The notes under the pieces were generated by a model. That model was not told where the DNA came from. It saw only the letters and a list, made by a program, of their open reading frames with translations, and did not search any database. From Microvirga terricola (lineage in GTDB: Bacteria; Pseudomonadota; Alphaproteobacteria; Rhizobiales; Beijerinckiaceae): 64,000 nt of DNA. The stretch is taken from assembly GCF_011777495.1 (NCBI RefSeq), contig NZ_JAATJS010000005.1, forward strand, positions 1 through 64,000, given 5' to 3'. The translations under genes were made by a program, and so were the position numbers. Of the stretch, positions 1 to 9,194 are shown in pieces; within the stretch, counting starts at the first letter, position 1; every line of letters begins with the position of its first letter.

Positions 1-64
1 CGACTTGCATGTGTTAAGCCTGCCGCCAGCGTTCGTTCTGAGCCAGGATCAAACTCTCAAGTTA
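1..64 (-). rRNA. rrs: 16S ribosomal RNA, 5' end only (partial)
   Basis: The reverse complement carries the universal 16S 5' segment, with AGAGTTTGATCCTGGCTCAG at 38-57, followed by the conserved stretch that ends in ACACATGCAAGTCG. The mature 5' end is placed near 64 by counting back seven bases from AGAGTTTGATC, as in E. coli. The gene reads leftward and leaves the window, so only about 64 of roughly 1,480 bases are present. The sequence is alphaproteobacterial in type. Confidence 0.97.
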
Positions 65-237
65 AAGAATTTGATCTCGACTTCACTCTACGCAAATTGA
101 CAGAGATCCACTCATATCCAGCGTTTCCGCCGGAATGGTGAACTCTCAAAACGTAGATTGGTCGAAGTCTCTTTATCAACTGCCCGAAGGCAGTCCGCAA
201 GGACCTCGCCGTCCACGTTTCTCTTTCTTTCTTCACT

Positions 238-249
238 TGTCAAAGAGCA
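238..249 (-). promoter_or_regulatory. boxA antitermination element of the rRNA leader
   Basis: The minus strand reads TGCTCTTTGACA, one base different from the E. coli rrn boxA (TGCTCTTTAACA). It lies about 175 bases upstream of the 16S 5' end, inside the transcribed leader, as expected for the Nus-factor loading site of an rRNA operon. The function comes from the known family; the match is seen directly. Confidence 0.8.
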
Positions 250-378
250 GCGCATCTCATGATGCGTTCGGATCTCGAAGGAACCAAAACCACCCGACCG
301 GATCGTTTTCCAGTCGGGCCGCTTAAGGCCCCGAAGTCCTCGGCGCCGTCCGTGTTGGCCGCGCCGTCGATGGATGTT

Positions 379-407
379 GATCTACAGCACCCTTTTCTGG
401 ACGTCAA
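379..407 (-). promoter_or_regulatory. candidate rRNA operon promoter
   Basis: On the minus strand TTGACG (402-407) is followed after 17 bases by TAGATC (379-384). The -35 is good; the -10 matches only three of six consensus bases. Its place about 310 bases upstream of the 16S gene and upstream of boxA fits an rrn promoter. The leader from here to the 16S gene has no credible coding sequence. Confidence 0.5.
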
Positions 408-860
408 CACCGGATCTGAAATTTTTTCGTCGATCCGTCGTTTTTTTCCAGCTCGCCAGTAATCCACGCAAACTTCAGCATTCGCAAAAGCGTATTTGCT
501 TCTACGGTTACATCTTACCAAGTAATGAATATTACTCGATAACATTCTCATTTCGTCAGAGGAGCCGGGCAGTCATGCCATTTTACTGGCAACTACGGCT
601 CGTGCCGGTGATTAGAACTTAAGGCTCTAATCCGACGCCGCACGGCAGAGGGGGCTCCGAGGAGCCCTTAGCCTGGGCATCTTGTGAGATTGAAGCTCGC
701 CTGGACTGATGTCCGGCGGGGCTGCCGATATGTTCGCTGGCGGCACGTTTGTCAACATCGCGATGACGGATTTCGACGAGGCCAATGGCGGGCTGTGGAA
801 ACCCCTGCTCCGCTGCCGCGGGAATCGCGTGCGCTTTAGTTTCGGAAGGGAGAGGGAAAT
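408..860. other. non-coding region between rRNA leader and tRNA-Gly
   Basis: No credible gene is seen here; the open frames are short and lack family resemblance. A second promoter candidate on the minus strand has a perfect TTGACA (750-755) and a weak -10 CATATC (727-732) at 17-base spacing. A perfect palindrome (GGGCTCC-GA-GGAGCCC, 652-667) lies between them and has no T-run, so it does not look like an intrinsic terminator. Confidence 0.4.
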
Positions 861-935
861 TGGAGCGGGCGAAGGGAATCGAACCCTCGACATTCAGCTT
901 GGGAAGCTGACGTTCTACCTCTGAACTACACCCGC
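861..935 (-). tRNA. tRNA-Gly (anticodon CCC)
   Basis: The reverse complement folds as a cloverleaf of 75 bases: acceptor GCGGGTG/CGCCCGC, D-arm GTAGTTCAGAGGTAGAAC, anticodon stem TCAGC/GCTGA with loop TTCCCAA, and T-arm with GGTTCGATTCC. The anticodon is CCC, reading GGG glycine codons. The 3' CCA is encoded (861-863). The sequence closely resembles E. coli tRNA-Gly(CCC). It reads in the same direction as the rRNA operon but about 800 bases upstream of it. Confidence 0.96.
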
Positions 936-1040
936 TCGGCGACCGCAATCACATGCGGTCGATGGTAGGTCGTGACCTTAACAGGGCTCTCGCGCCTCTG
1001 TCCATCCGCTTATCCGGATCGGTGGAAAGTCCCGTGATGG

Positions 1041-2132
1041 TTAACGAAAATGCTTCGAAAGCTTCAGGCTCTGCGCCTGATAATTGGAGCCTGCGCCGGA
1101 GCCGTAAAGAACCTGCGGCCTCTCAGCCATGCGCTCATAAACGAGACGCCCGACGATCTGGCCATCTTCGAGAATGAAAGGCACGTCGCGGGATCGCACC
1201 TCGAGCACGGCGCGCGCGCCCTCGCCTCCTGCAGCCGCGTGGCCGAAGCCAGGATCGAAGAATCCGGCGTAATGAACGCGGAACTCGCCAACGAGCGGAT
1301 CGAACGGCACCATTTCAGCCGCATAATCCGGCGGCACGTGCACCGCTTCCTTCGAGGCCAGAATGTAGAACTGTCCCGGATCGAGAATGAGCGTGCGGCG
1401 CGCATCCGCGTAGAGCGGCTCCCAGAAATCCGCGATGCGGCACGAACCGGGCTTGTCGACATCGACCAAGCCCGTATGCCGCTTGGCGCGGTAGCCGATG
1501 AGATGATCCGGCCCGAAGCCAGATAGGTCCACGCTCACAGCCACGCCGTCCTGAATCGAAGGTTCGGCGGAGGTCACGATCCGCTCGCACTGATGCAGGG
1601 CATGGAGTTCGGAATCGCTCAGGCGCACCTCGCCTTTGCGCAGGCGAAGCTGTGACAGGCGCGTTCCCGTCCGCACCAGAACCGGGAAGGTACGCGGCGA
1701 AATCTCTGCGAAGAGCGGGCCGCGATAGCCCGCGCCGATGGTGTCGAATGCCTGGCTGCGGTCGGTGATAACGCGCGTAAAAACGTCGATGCGGCCGGTC
1801 GAACTCTTGGGATTAGCAGCAGCCGAAAGATCGTCCGGCAGAGCCAGGCTTTCCTGCAATTCGGCGATATAGACGCAGCCGGTTTCGAGAATGGCCCCCG
1901 CACTAAGATCGATTTCGTGGAAACTCAGCTGCTCCAGGCGATCGCGAACCGTGTGGTTGCGACCCGGGAGGAAGCTGGCGCGGACCCGATAGGCCCGCTT
2001 TCCAAGGCGCAGATCAAGGCTCGCCGGCTGCACCTGATCGGGAGCGAATGGCGTCTCCGGCACGATCACGCCAGCTTGCGTGAGACGCATGATGGCGTCT
2101 GCCGATTGAATCCCGTCCTTCAACGCAACCAT
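1041..2132 (-). CDS. 2'-deoxycytidine 5'-triphosphate deaminase family protein
   Basis: A 363-residue protein related to dCTP deaminase/dUTPase enzymes, which supply dUMP precursors for thymidylate synthesis in the cytoplasm. Family features seen are QPASLDLRLG near residues 35-44 and PKSSTGR at 108-114, the nucleotide-binding signature of the trimeric dCTP deaminase fold. The protein is about twice the length of E. coli Dcd (193 aa). The second half again has a VSVDLSG...DHLIGYRAKRHTGLVDVD segment, so the subunit appears to contain two related folds, as in the long alphaproteobacterial form. It is divergent from apaG. The family is clear; actual deaminase activity is inferred. Confidence 0.88.
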   Translation of the reverse strand: MVALKDGIQSADAIMRLTQAGVIVPETPFAPDQVQPASLDLRLGKRAYRVRASFLPGRNHTVRDRLEQLSFHEIDLSAGAILETGCVYIAELQESLALPDDLSAAANPKSSTGRIDVFTRVITDRSQAFDTIGAGYRGPLFAEISPRTFPVLVRTGTRLSQLRLRKGEVRLSDSELHALHQCERIVTSAEPSIQDGVAVSVDLSGFGPDHLIGYRAKRHTGLVDVDKPGSCRIADFWEPLYADARRTLILDPGQFYILASKEAVHVPPDYAAEMVPFDPLVGEFRVHYAGFFDPGFGHAAAGGEGARAVLEVRSRDVPFILEDGQIVGRLVYERMAERPQVLYGSGAGSNYQAQSLKLSKHFR

Positions 2133-2343
2133 GTCTTGTCCGACGGGCGTGACGCCCTCTCCCGCTTAAGCCGAGGCCATATGCTTAAAAGGCCGGAGCG
2201 GATTTCTCAATGGATTCCATCCCGCAACCCACCGGGACTTCTTGACCATGTCGAGAGCGATAGCCCGTTGATTGACGCGCCCCGGCAGCGGCCTTACCAC
2301 CGCCTTGTTGCCGCATTTCAATGCGGTTTCATGGGGAAGCAAA

Positions 2344-2736
2344 ATGTATAAAGCCGTAACCCGCGGCATCAGCGTGACGGTCACGCCGCGCTATCTGCCC
2401 GAGGAATCCTCGCCGGAGGACGGGCGCTATTTCTTTGCTTACACGGTGGAAATCATCAATACGGGGCTCGAGCGGGTCCAGCTCAAAGCGCGCTATTGGA
2501 GGATCACCGACGAGCGCGGGAACGTGCAGGAGGTGCGCGGCGCGGGCGTCGTCGGCGAGCAGCCAATCCTCGGCCCCGGAGAGAGCTTCAGCTACACCAG
2601 CGGCTGCCCCCTGCCGACGCCGAGCGGCACCATGCAGGGAAACTATCTGATGGAGGCGGTCGACGGCGAGACCTTCGACGCGGAGATCCCCGCCTTTTCC
2701 CTCGACCAGCCGGATTCACGCAAGACGTTGCACTAA
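2344..2736 (+). CDS. apaG: ApaG family protein
   Basis: A 130-residue protein matching ApaG over its full length (E. coli ApaG is 125 aa). This small fibronectin-III-like fold was named for an Mg2+/Co2+ phenotype and its exact role is unresolved. Diagnostic stretches are [13 protein letters not shown], the [31 protein letters not shown] block (residues about 44-74), and the MQGNYLM motif. The frame is open upstream to 2272, but ATG 2344 gives the family length and follows GGGGAAGC. In many Rhizobiales apaG sits beside dcd and metZ; here dcd is adjacent and metZ lies 33 kb away. Confidence 0.93.
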   Translation: MYKAVTRGISVTVTPRYLPEESSPEDGRYFFAYTVEIINTGLERVQLKARYWRITDERGNVQEVRGAGVVGEQPILGPGESFSYTSGCPLPTPSGTMQGNYLMEAVDGETFDAEIPAFSLDQPDSRKTLH

Positions 2737-2800
2737 GGGGGCACTTCACCATCTCGCGCAGTGGCCCCGCGCGCGACTGCGCCCGGGGCCTTAAGGCACC

Positions 2801-4588
2801 TCAAATCACGAAGAAATCATCGGCCTTGAGCTTGAGACCCTTGCTCAAGGTTGCGATCTGAATCGCTGCTCCTTTACCCGATCCATCCGCGTCGTAGAAC
2901 AACGCGCCGGTCTTCTTGTTGTAGATGATCCGGTCATCCGCGTCGTGCGCTGCGGCTCCGGTCCAGAACATCTTCGCGTTGAGTTTCGCTGGCTTGGACA
3001 GCGAGCCACTCTTGCCGAGCTTCGGCATATACTTGTTGTCCAGATAGATCGAATCGTCTCGGACAGAGAAATCGGCGATCGTGTCGATATTCGTTTTTCC
3101 CAGTTTTGTATCGAAGGCGAAAACATCCTTCCCGGCGCCGCCTTTCAGCGTGTCCTTTCCGAGGCCGCCATTGATGCGGTTATTGCCGGAATTGCCGGCA
3201 ATGGTATTGGCCAAACTGTTGCCGGTCAGAACGAGAGCATCAGACCCGGTCGCAGTCAGGTTCTCGAGATAACTTCCGAGGGTGTGATTGATTGAGGTGA
3301 CGACCTTGTCGATGCCTCCGTCGGAGGTTTCGATGCATCTGTCCAGAGCATTGTCGACGTAGTAAGTCGTGCTGTTACTCGACCACCAGTCGTGACCGCC
3401 GACCATGGTATCAGCGCCGGCTCCGCCATCGATCTTGTCATTTCCGCCCTTGCCCTCGAGATAGTCGTTACCGCCTGCCCCGGTGAGTGTGTCATTATAG
3501 GTCGTGCCGACATACTCGTCATTGCCTTGCGTGCCGGTGACGTTGACAGCATCCTCGCGCGAATCGAAGACCTTGGATTTCGCCACGTAGCTTGAACCGC
3601 TCGCTTCGAGCCAGGTCACGACATGGCGTCCGTCCCGGAGCATCGCGATGGACGGATCGAGCTGATCGGCTGTCGACCCTTTATCGACCAAGTCGGCTGC
3701 GGGATCGTGAAGCGGGCTTTTCGAGGAGCCCGCATAGACAATGCTATGCCCGCCGCCCTCGAGGGCCATCGCAAACACATATCCTCCGTCCGGCAGCCCT
3801 TGCACGATCGGCGTTGAAAACTGCTGGCCCGCAGGTGGCTCGAAATAGGACGCCATTCCGAGCTTGGTTCCGTCTGAATTGACGGCTTGCAGGAGGGCGA
3901 GATTTTTACCACCCTGCTCGCCGACCCAGGATATGAGAAACTTTCCGCCGGAAAGAGCACTCACACTCGGATGCGCCGGAACTGGCTCATTCCGGAAGAT
4001 GAAGACCGACATCAATACTTCGCCGTCCGGTTGTTGGATGACACCAGTAATTTCGTAGCCCGGCGGCGTCTGACTCGGCGTCGCGGCGACCGTGATGACA
4101 TTGCCATCGCTCAAGATTGCCACGGACGGGTTGAAACCCGTGTTCATCAGAACCTTGGAGGCCGACTGCTCGCCCGCGGCGTCGACGTTGATCCTCGTGA
4201 CCTTGGTGCCGTCATTCCCGACGACAGAAAAGCCGCCCGCATGATCAGCAATCACGCTCGGGGAGGCTCGGTTTGCAGCGCTCGCGCCAATCTCGAAGAT
4301 GTCGGACGAAGGCGTTCCATTCGCTCCGAAGAGCCGCGCCTGAATCGTGTGCTTGCCGGACGCGCTCGTCTCTTCCCAAACGACAACGAAACGGCCATCA
4401 CTCAACTCCGTTGCCGAAAGATGCGATCTGGTCGCGTCCGAGTCGGTCGCGATGGAAAAGGCAACGCCCTTGGATGTCGTACGGGCACTGGCAATCTGGC
4501 CCGCGACAGCATTAGAGCTCGATGTCCAAACGGAAAGGTAAGACCCGTTAGCGAGGGTCGTGAGCGTGCTGTCGAGTGCGATAGTCAT
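2801..4588 (-). CDS. RTX-type calcium-binding repeat protein, probably secreted
   Basis: A 595-residue protein in two parts. Residues 1-349 hold imperfect repeats of the type 'LSDGRFVVVWEE' and 'LSGGKFLISWVGE', which suggest a beta-propeller-like domain. From about residue 354 come glycine/aspartate nonapeptides (GAGGNDYLEGKGGNDKIDGG and again INGGLGKDTLKGGAGKD), the calcium-binding RTX repeats. The C-terminus (KLKADDFFVI) is hydrophobic and has no cleaved N-terminal signal, as for type I secretion substrates. No type I transporter or adjacent activator is in the window. The function (adhesin, matrix or enzyme) cannot be told. The upstream region 4589-4766 is AT-rich near the start and probably holds its promoter and that of argE. 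Confidence 0.88.
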   Translation of the reverse strand: MTIALDSTLTTLANGSYLSVWTSSSNAVAGQIASARTTSKGVAFSIATDSDATRSHLSATELSDGRFVVVWEETSASGKHTIQARLFGANGTPSSDIFEIGASAANRASPSVIADHAGGFSVVGNDGTKVTRINVDAAGEQSASKVLMNTGFNPSVAILSDGNVITVAATPSQTPPGYEITGVIQQPDGEVLMSVFIFRNEPVPAHPSVSALSGGKFLISWVGEQGGKNLALLQAVNSDGTKLGMASYFEPPAGQQFSTPIVQGLPDGGYVFAMALEGGGHSIVYAGSSKSPLHDPAADLVDKGSTADQLDPSIAMLRDGRHVVTWLEASGSSYVAKSKVFDSREDAVNVTGTQGNDEYVGTTYNDTLTGAGGNDYLEGKGGNDKIDGGAGADTMVGGHDWWSSNSTTYYVDNALDRCIETSDGGIDKVVTSINHTLGSYLENLTATGSDALVLTGNSLANTIAGNSGNNRINGGLGKDTLKGGAGKDVFAFDTKLGKTNIDTIADFSVRDDSIYLDNKYMPKLGKSGSLSKPAKLNAKMFWTGAAAHDADDRIIYNKKTGALFYDADGSGKGAAIQIATLSKGLKLKADDFFVI

Positions 4589-4766
4589 GATTCACCCGAA
4601 GAATGTTATTTTGTTATATATATAAGTTTCAGCGCCCTGCAATCCTTGGTTTGCGACCAGCCCCCCCTCCACAATCGAACGGACATCCGCGTTTGACGGT
4701 CGAGCGGCGCGGCACTACGACCGCAGGAGCACGACTTTCTCATCGGGTCGACGGACAGAGGATCCC

Positions 4767-5939
4767 ATGTCCCCTCAAGGCCAGCGGCTGACGCCGCTTG
4801 AAATGCTGGCGAAGCTTGTCGCCTTCGATACGGAGAGCGCAAAGTCCAATCTCGCGCTCATCGCCTTTGTCGAAAGCTATCTGCAGAGTTGGGGCGTACC
4901 TTATATCCGCGTGCCGAATGCAGCAGGCGACAAGGCGGCGCTTTACGCAACGATTGGGCCGCAGGATCGCGGGGGCATCGTTCTGTCGGGGCATACCGAT
5001 GTGGTGCCTGTCGTGGGCCAGGCCTGGACCTCCGATCCCTTCACGCTGCGTGTTGCAGATGGGCGCGCCTATGGGCGCGGCGCGGTCGACATGAAGGCGT
5101 TCGATGCGCTGGCGCTGGCACTCGTGCCTGAGTTTCTGGCGGCGAATCTCAAGACGCCGATCCACATCATGTTGTCCTATGACGAGGAAACCACCTGCCT
5201 CGGCGTGATCGACACCATCCGCAAGCTCGGTCGCGAGCTGCCCTTACCGAAAGCCGCTTTCGTCGGGGAGCCGACGAATTTGGAAGTCGTCGATGCGCAT
5301 AAGAGCGTCGTAACGTTCACGACCACGGTGCACGGGCACGAGGCGCATTCCTCAAAACCCTATCTCGGCGCGAGCGCCGTGATGACGGCCGCTGAACTGA
5401 TCGGCGAACTCAACTGCATTTCGGATGAAATGATCGAGCGCGGCGATACGAGCGGCCGGTTCGATCCGCCCTACACCACGGTTCATGTGGGCGTGATCGA
5501 AGGTGGTACCGCGCGCAATATCTTCTCGAAGGTCTGCACGTTCCAATGGGAATTTCGCGGCTTGCCCAGCCTCGATCCGCAGGAAATCCCGAACCGTCTC
5601 GAGCGTTTCGCGAACGAGGTCGCCATCAAGCGCCTCAACCGCTTCGGCGATTTCGGACGCATCGAAACCGATCTTGAAGTCGCCGTTCCCGGCCTCGCGC
5701 CGCAACCTGGTTCGGCTGCAGAAACTCTGGCGCTGCGGTTGGCAGGCCGGAATCACACGCAGACCGTGCCGTTCGGCACGGAGGCGGGGCATTATCAGGC
5801 TGCAGGGATTCCGACCGTCGTGTGCGGACCCGGCTCCATCGACCAGGCCCATCAGGCAGACGAATATATCAGCCTGGAGCAGCTTGAGGCAGGCGCTGCT
5901 TTCCTGCGCCGCCTCGCCGCCATCTGCGCCGAGGCATAA
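4767..5939 (+). CDS. argE: acetylornithine deacetylase
   Basis: A 390-residue M20-family metallohydrolase that removes the acetyl group from N-acetylornithine in arginine synthesis (cytoplasm). The zinc ligands and catalytic residues of the family are visible: H76 and D78 in SGHTDVVPV, D108 in GRGAVDMKAF, E140-E141 in SYDEETTCLG, E168 in VGEPTNLE, and H362 in DQAHQADEY. AGAGGATCCC precedes the ATG. It faces the argD-argF-hslO operon tail to tail. M20 enzymes vary in substrate, but the arginine context and full-length similarity support ArgE. Confidence 0.92.
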   Translation: MSPQGQRLTPLEMLAKLVAFDTESAKSNLALIAFVESYLQSWGVPYIRVPNAAGDKAALYATIGPQDRGGIVLSGHTDVVPVVGQAWTSDPFTLRVADGRAYGRGAVDMKAFDALALALVPEFLAANLKTPIHIMLSYDEETTCLGVIDTIRKLGRELPLPKAAFVGEPTNLEVVDAHKSVVTFTTTVHGHEAHSSKPYLGASAVMTAAELIGELNCISDEMIERGDTSGRFDPPYTTVHVGVIEGGTARNIFSKVCTFQWEFRGLPSLDPQEIPNRLERFANEVAIKRLNRFGDFGRIETDLEVAVPGLAPQPGSAAETLALRLAGRNHTQTVPFGTEAGHYQAAGIPTVVCGPGSIDQAHQADEYISLEQLEAGAAFLRRLAAICAEA

Positions 5940-5958
5940 GCGTTTTGCGTGAAGGCTT

Positions 5959-6957
5959 TTAAGCGGATTCGGATTCCGCCTTCGCGATCTCGGCCTCAAC
6001 GACGGCAGGATCGAGATCGTAGAAGCGCGAGCAGAACTCGCAGGTGATGCCGATGCGCCCGTTGTCGCCGACCATGTGGCGGCGATCGTCCAGCGAGAAG
6101 CGACGCATCATCGACATGACCCGCGTTTCCGAGCAGCGGCATTCCTCATGCACGTGCAAACCGTCGAACACGCGCACGCCGCGTTCGTGGAAGAGGCGAT
6201 AGAGCAGACGCTCGCTCGACACGGCGGGATCGACGAGTTCGTGATCCTCCACCGTCTCAATCAACGCCTTCGCCTCGACCCAGGCATCGTCCTCGCTCAG
6301 CGGAGCGAGATCGTTCGAGGCATGGCCCTCCGGAATATCGCCCGGTGAAAAATCCGCTTGGCGCATCCGCTCCGGCGAGGTCGGCAGGAATTGCAGCATC
6401 AGGCCGCCGGCGCGGTAGGTGTGGCGTCCGTTTTCGAACTGCTCCGCCACTGCGAGGCGCACGCGCGTCGGGATCTGCTCGGACTGCCGGAAATATTGAT
6501 CCGCCGCTTCCTCCAGGCCCTGCCCTTCCATCGCGACAACGCCCTGATAACGGCTGGTATCGGAGCCCTGGTCGATGGTCATGGCGAGGTAGCCGGAGCC
6601 GAGAAGATCGCCGGTCTTCGCCGTGCCGGTTCCCAACGCGTCGAGCTTGTCCTTGTCGAAACGCGCGGTCGCGCGCAGGCGATCCGGCGCATCGAAATCG
6701 ACGACCACCATTTCAATCGGGCCATCGGTCTTGGTCTGAAGCTGGAAGCGTCCCTGAAACTTCAGGGACGAGCCAAGCATCACGGTCAGAGCCGCGGCCT
6801 CGCCAATGACGCGTGCCACCGCAGCAGGATAACCGTGACGCGTCAGGATCGTATCGATGGAGGGCCCGAGACGCACGACGCGCCCACGCACATCGAGCGG
6901 CTCGACCGCGAAGGGTAGAACGACGTCGTCGTGGCCTTCAAACGGAGCCGAACTCAT
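5959..6957 (-). CDS. hslO: redox-regulated molecular chaperone Hsp33
   Basis: A 332-residue Hsp33, a cytoplasmic holdase activated by oxidation of a zinc centre. The C-terminal zinc motif CxC...CxxC is present: C273 and C275 in ECRCSE, and C306 and C309 in [10 protein letters not shown]. The substrate-binding N-terminal domain is intact ([18 protein letters not shown]). The frame is open further upstream, but the ATG at 6957 overlaps the argF stop in ATGA and gives the right N-terminus, so translation is probably coupled to argF. It is the last gene of argD-argF-hslO. Confidence 0.95.
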   Translation of the reverse strand: MSSAPFEGHDDVVLPFAVEPLDVRGRVVRLGPSIDTILTRHGYPAAVARVIGEAAALTVMLGSSLKFQGRFQLQTKTDGPIEMVVVDFDAPDRLRATARFDKDKLDALGTGTAKTGDLLGSGYLAMTIDQGSDTSRYQGVVAMEGQGLEEAADQYFRQSEQIPTRVRLAVAEQFENGRHTYRAGGLMLQFLPTSPERMRQADFSPGDIPEGHASNDLAPLSEDDAWVEAKALIETVEDHELVDPAVSSERLLYRLFHERGVRVFDGLHVHEECRCSETRVMSMMRRFSLDDRRHMVGDNGRIGITCEFCSRFYDLDPAVVEAEIAKAESESA

Positions 6958-7880
6958 GCGCCGGTCGCTCCCAGGCACCAGGCCAGAATGCCTTTCTGCG
7001 CGTGAAGCCGGTTCTCCGCCTCGTCGAAGACAACCGATTGCGGGCCGTCCATGACCTCGTCCGTCACTTCCTCGCCGCGATGAGCGGGCAGGCAATGCAT
7101 GAAGACAGCGTCCTTGTTGGCAACGCTCATCAGCTTGTCATTGACCTGATAGGATTTCAGTAGGTTCTGGCGGCGGAATTCATCCTCGTCGCCCATGGAA
7201 ACCCAACAATCGGTCACGATGGCATCGGCGCCTTCGGCAGCTTCAAACGCGTCCGTGGTCACGGTGATGTCCGCTCCCTCCTTCTTCGCCCAGGACAAAA
7301 GCTCGGAGCGCGGAGCGAGTTCCGGCGGCGAGGCGATCTTCATCTTGAAGTCGAGCCGCGCGGCAGCGTGAACCCAGGAGGCCAGCACGTTGTTGGAATC
7401 GCCCGTCCACGCAATCGTCCGGCCCTGAATGGGGCCGCGATGCTCCTCGAAGGTCATGACATCCGCCATGATCTGGCAAGGATGAGTCATCTTGGTCAGG
7501 CCGTTGATGACCGGAATGGACGCGTACTGCGCCAGCTCCGTCACCATGGCATGATCCAACGTGCGGATCATGATGGCGTCGACATAGCGCGACAGAACGC
7601 GTGCGGTATCGGCGATGGTTTCACCGCGGCCGAGCTGCATTTCCTTACCCGTGAGCATCAGCGTCTCACCGCCAAGCTCTCGCATGCCGACGTCGAAAGA
7701 GACGCGCGTACGGGTGGAAGGTTTGTCGAACACCATCGCCAGCACCTTACCCTCGAGCGGGCGCTCGGCTGCGCGCTCGCCCCGGCGGCGCTTGGCCTTG
7801 ATGGCGGAGCCGGCATCCAGAACGTGGCGGATCTCCGCGCTGGACAGATCGCAGAGATCGAGGAAATGACGAGTCTTCAT
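6954..7880 (-). CDS. argF: ornithine carbamoyltransferase
   Basis: A 308-residue enzyme that joins carbamoyl phosphate and ornithine to form citrulline. Seen are the carbamoyl-phosphate motif STRTR (residues 55-59), the HPCQIMAD motif, and HCLPA (262-266) with the active-site cysteine. Length and motifs match anabolic ArgF. The start ATG overlaps the argD stop in ATGA, and the stop overlaps the hslO start, so the three genes form one coupled unit. Confidence 0.96.
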   Translation of the reverse strand: MKTRHFLDLCDLSSAEIRHVLDAGSAIKAKRRRGERAAERPLEGKVLAMVFDKPSTRTRVSFDVGMRELGGETLMLTGKEMQLGRGETIADTARVLSRYVDAIMIRTLDHAMVTELAQYASIPVINGLTKMTHPCQIMADVMTFEEHRGPIQGRTIAWTGDSNNVLASWVHAAARLDFKMKIASPPELAPRSELLSWAKKEGADITVTTDAFEAAEGADAIVTDCWVSMGDEDEFRRQNLLKSYQVNDKLMSVANKDAVFMHCLPAHRGEEVTDEVMDGPQSVVFDEAENRLHAQKGILAWCLGATGA

Positions 7881-9085
7881 TGGGCGGCTCCCCGCTGAGC
7901 GACCTTCTTCAGCTCAGCTTCAATAGCCGCGCAGGCGGCGTCCAAACGGTTCATGGCTTCCGCCACTTCGGCATCGGTGATGATCAGCGGCGGCAGGATA
8001 CGGCTGACGTTTTCCCCCGCTCCGATCAGGATGATCTTCTCGCTGCGCGCGGCGGCGATGAATTCGGTATTCGGCACATGGGTGCGCAGGCCCATCATGA
8101 GGCCAAGCCCCCTCACCTCGGCGATCACGGCCGGGTGACGATCCATGAGTTCGGCCATGCGCTGCTTCAGCAGAAGGCCCACCTTCTCCACATGCTCAAG
8201 GAAGCCGGGAGCCAAGATCACATCCAGCACCGCATTGCCCACCGCCATGGCGAGCGGGTTGCCGCCGAAGGTGGAGCCGTGGGTGCCGAGCGTCATGCCC
8301 TTGGCGGCCTCTGCCGTCGCAAGGCAAGCGCCGAGCGGGAAACCACCGCCGATGCCCTTGGCGACCGACATGATGTCGGGCGTCACGCCCGTCCATTCAT
8401 AGGCGAAAAGCTTGCCCGTGCGGCCAATGCCGGTCTGGATCTCGTCGAAAATCAGGAGAAGCCCGTGCTGGTCGCACAGGTCGCGCAGGGCGCGGATGAA
8501 GACGTTCGGCACGGTGCGCACACCACCCTCACCCTGGATCGGCTCAATCATCAAGGCGGCGGTTTCGGGGCCGATGGCAGCCTTCAGCGCCTCGAGATCA
8601 CCCAAGGGGACCTGGTCGAAGCCTTCGACCTTCGGGCCGAAGCCTTCCAGATACTTGGCCTGTCCGCCGGCGGCGATGGTCGCCAGCGTGCGGCCATGGA
8701 ACGCACCCTCAAAGGTGATGATGCGGAACCGCTCGGGATGGCCGTTTGCCGAATGATACTTGCGGGCCATCTTGATGGCCGCCTCGTTCGCCTCGGCGCC
8801 GGAATTGGTGAAGAACACCACATCCGCGAAGGTATTTTCCGTCAGACGCTGTGCCAGCCGCTCGCCTTCCGGAATCCGATAAAGATTAGAAGTGTGCCAA
8901 AGCTTGGCCGCCTGGTCGGTCAGCGCCTTCACGAGATGCGGATGGGCGTGACCGAGGGCATTGACCGCAACGCCCGCGCCAAAGTCCAGATATCGCTCGC
9001 CATCTCGGCCGAAGAGCCAGGGACCCTCTCCTTTTTCAAAAGAAAGGTCGGCGCGCGCATAAGTTGGCAGCAATGGCGAGGTCAC
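7877..9085 (-). CDS. argD: acetylornithine aminotransferase
   Basis: A 402-residue class-III PLP-dependent aminotransferase of arginine synthesis; many ArgD enzymes also act in lysine synthesis. Motifs are [16 protein letters not shown] (residues 93-108), [13 protein letters not shown] with the PLP aspartate (212-224), and the PLP lysine K243 in [13 protein letters not shown]. It is the first gene of the argD-argF-hslO operon. A consensus-like promoter and a 5' hairpin lie directly upstream. Confidence 0.95.
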   Translation of the reverse strand: MTSPLLPTYARADLSFEKGEGPWLFGRDGERYLDFGAGVAVNALGHAHPHLVKALTDQAAKLWHTSNLYRIPEGERLAQRLTENTFADVVFFTNSGAEANEAAIKMARKYHSANGHPERFRIITFEGAFHGRTLATIAAGGQAKYLEGFGPKVEGFDQVPLGDLEALKAAIGPETAALMIEPIQGEGGVRTVPNVFIRALRDLCDQHGLLLIFDEIQTGIGRTGKLFAYEWTGVTPDIMSVAKGIGGGFPLGACLATAEAAKGMTLGTHGSTFGGNPLAMAVGNAVLDVILAPGFLEHVEKVGLLLKQRMAELMDRHPAVIAEVRGLGLMMGLRTHVPNTEFIAAARSEKIILIGAGENVSRILPPLIITDAEVAEAMNRLDAACAAIEAELKKVAQRGAAQ

Positions 9086-9126
9086 GGGGTCGTCTCCGAC
9101 TTGGGATGCCCGAGCGCACCCGGGCC

Positions 9127-9157
9127 AAAAAAGAAAGCGCCGCCCAAGTGGGGCGGC
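9127..9157 (-). promoter_or_regulatory. terminator-like hairpin at the 5' end of the argD transcript
   Basis: The minus strand reads GCCGCCC-CACTT-GGGCGGC (9139-9157), followed by GC and the tract TTTCTTTTTT (9127-9136). This has the form of an intrinsic terminator, but it lies 42 bases before the argD start. The promoter at 9167-9194 would place the first transcribed base near 9160, so the hairpin would form almost at the 5' end. It could be an attenuator or a 5' stabilising stem; the sequence does not decide. Confidence 0.6.
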
Positions 9158-9166
9158 AGCTCCGGG

Positions 9167-9194
9167 ATTCTAGCGAGGCTGGAGACCCTGTCAA
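9167..9194 (-). promoter_or_regulatory. sigma70-type promoter of argD-argF-hslO
   Basis: On the minus strand a perfect TTGACA (9189-9194) and TAGAAT (9167-9172, five of six consensus bases) are separated by 16 bases. A GATTC (GANTC, CcrM methylation site) at 9166-9170 overlaps the -10. This is the best housekeeping promoter seen in the window. It lies in the 370-base gap 9086-9455 between argD and gcrA. Apart from this promoter, the hairpin and GANTC sites, nothing else was recognised in that gap. Confidence 0.7.

Noticed and set aside
652-667. Palindrome downstream of tRNA-Gly as a terminator
   Set aside because: Loop of only two to four bases and no T-run on either strand.
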